A stretch of 5,680 bases of DNA from JABDAD01 sp964409695 (GTDB lineage Bacteria > Pseudomonadota > Alphaproteobacteria > Rickettsiales > Rickettsiaceae). The translations under genes were made by a program, and so were the position numbers. Positions 5,598-5,680 of the stretch are shown piece by piece (position 1 is the first letter of the stretch; each line of letters opens with the position of its first letter). Location: positions 1-5,680 of the forward strand of contig CAYPDX010000065.1 in assembly GCA_964409695.1 (NCBI GenBank), read 5' to 3'. The notes below the pieces were generated by a model, which saw only the letters and a list, made by a program, of their open reading frames with translations, searched no databases and was not told the DNA's origin.

Positions 5598-5680
5598 ATA
5601 ATATTACTAAGCAAGTTTTCTCGACTATTAATTCATCGTGTAAAAATTATTACTATCAAAAACTATTAGATTTGGCCCAT

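Overview
The window is AT-rich (about one third G+C by eye) and carries two kinds of short palindromic repeat packed against genes. Palindromes of about 120 bp whose arms run into gene ends recall the palindromic elements of Rickettsia. The GC-rich hairpin pair at 4060-4140 has the CCCCGGC..GCCGGGG core common in alphaproteobacterial REP-like elements. Together with the compact layout, this suggests a host-associated alphaproteobacterium, probably Rickettsiales or a similar intracellular lineage. That placement is inference; no rRNA or other marker gene is present.

Layout, left to right. (1) 2-649 (+): the 3'-truncated-by-window part of a PhoB/OmpR-family response regulator (its N-terminus lies off the left edge), with a receiver domain that seems to have lost its phosphoacceptor aspartate. 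(2) 646-886: two near-identical palindromic elements in tandem. They fill the space between convergent genes and supply the stop codons of both. (3) 874-1431 (-): an O6-alkylguanine-DNA alkyltransferase. (4) 1432-1615: a divergent promoter region with a perfect 16-bp palindrome. (5) 1616-3052 (+): an unrecognised, highly charged, largely hydrophilic 478-residue protein with a Ser/Thr-rich tail. (6) 3054-3915 (-): a two-gene operon in which an SRPBCC-fold protein overlaps a MarR-family regulator by 8 nt. It has a good sigma70-like promoter whose -10 box sits inside a 29-bp imperfect inverted repeat, a likely MarR operator. (7) 4060-4140: the REP-like hairpin pair. (8) 4205-5539 (-): a 444-residue protein with an NlpC/P60-like cysteine peptidase domain in its C-terminal half and an unrecognised helical N-terminal half, with its own promoter upstream.

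The genes do not form one pathway. The best-supported regulatory unit is the SRPBCC-MarR pair: a ligand-binding-fold protein and a regulator made from one transcript that the regulator probably controls. The two genes without a clear housekeeping role, the charged protein and the NlpC/P60-like protein, are plausible lineage-specific or host-interaction proteins, but neither shows an obvious N-terminal signal peptide. I found no tRNA, rRNA, CRISPR array, transposase or phage structural gene. No gene-free stretch exceeds 300 bases; the longest, 3916-4204, holds the MarR operon promoter and the REP pair.
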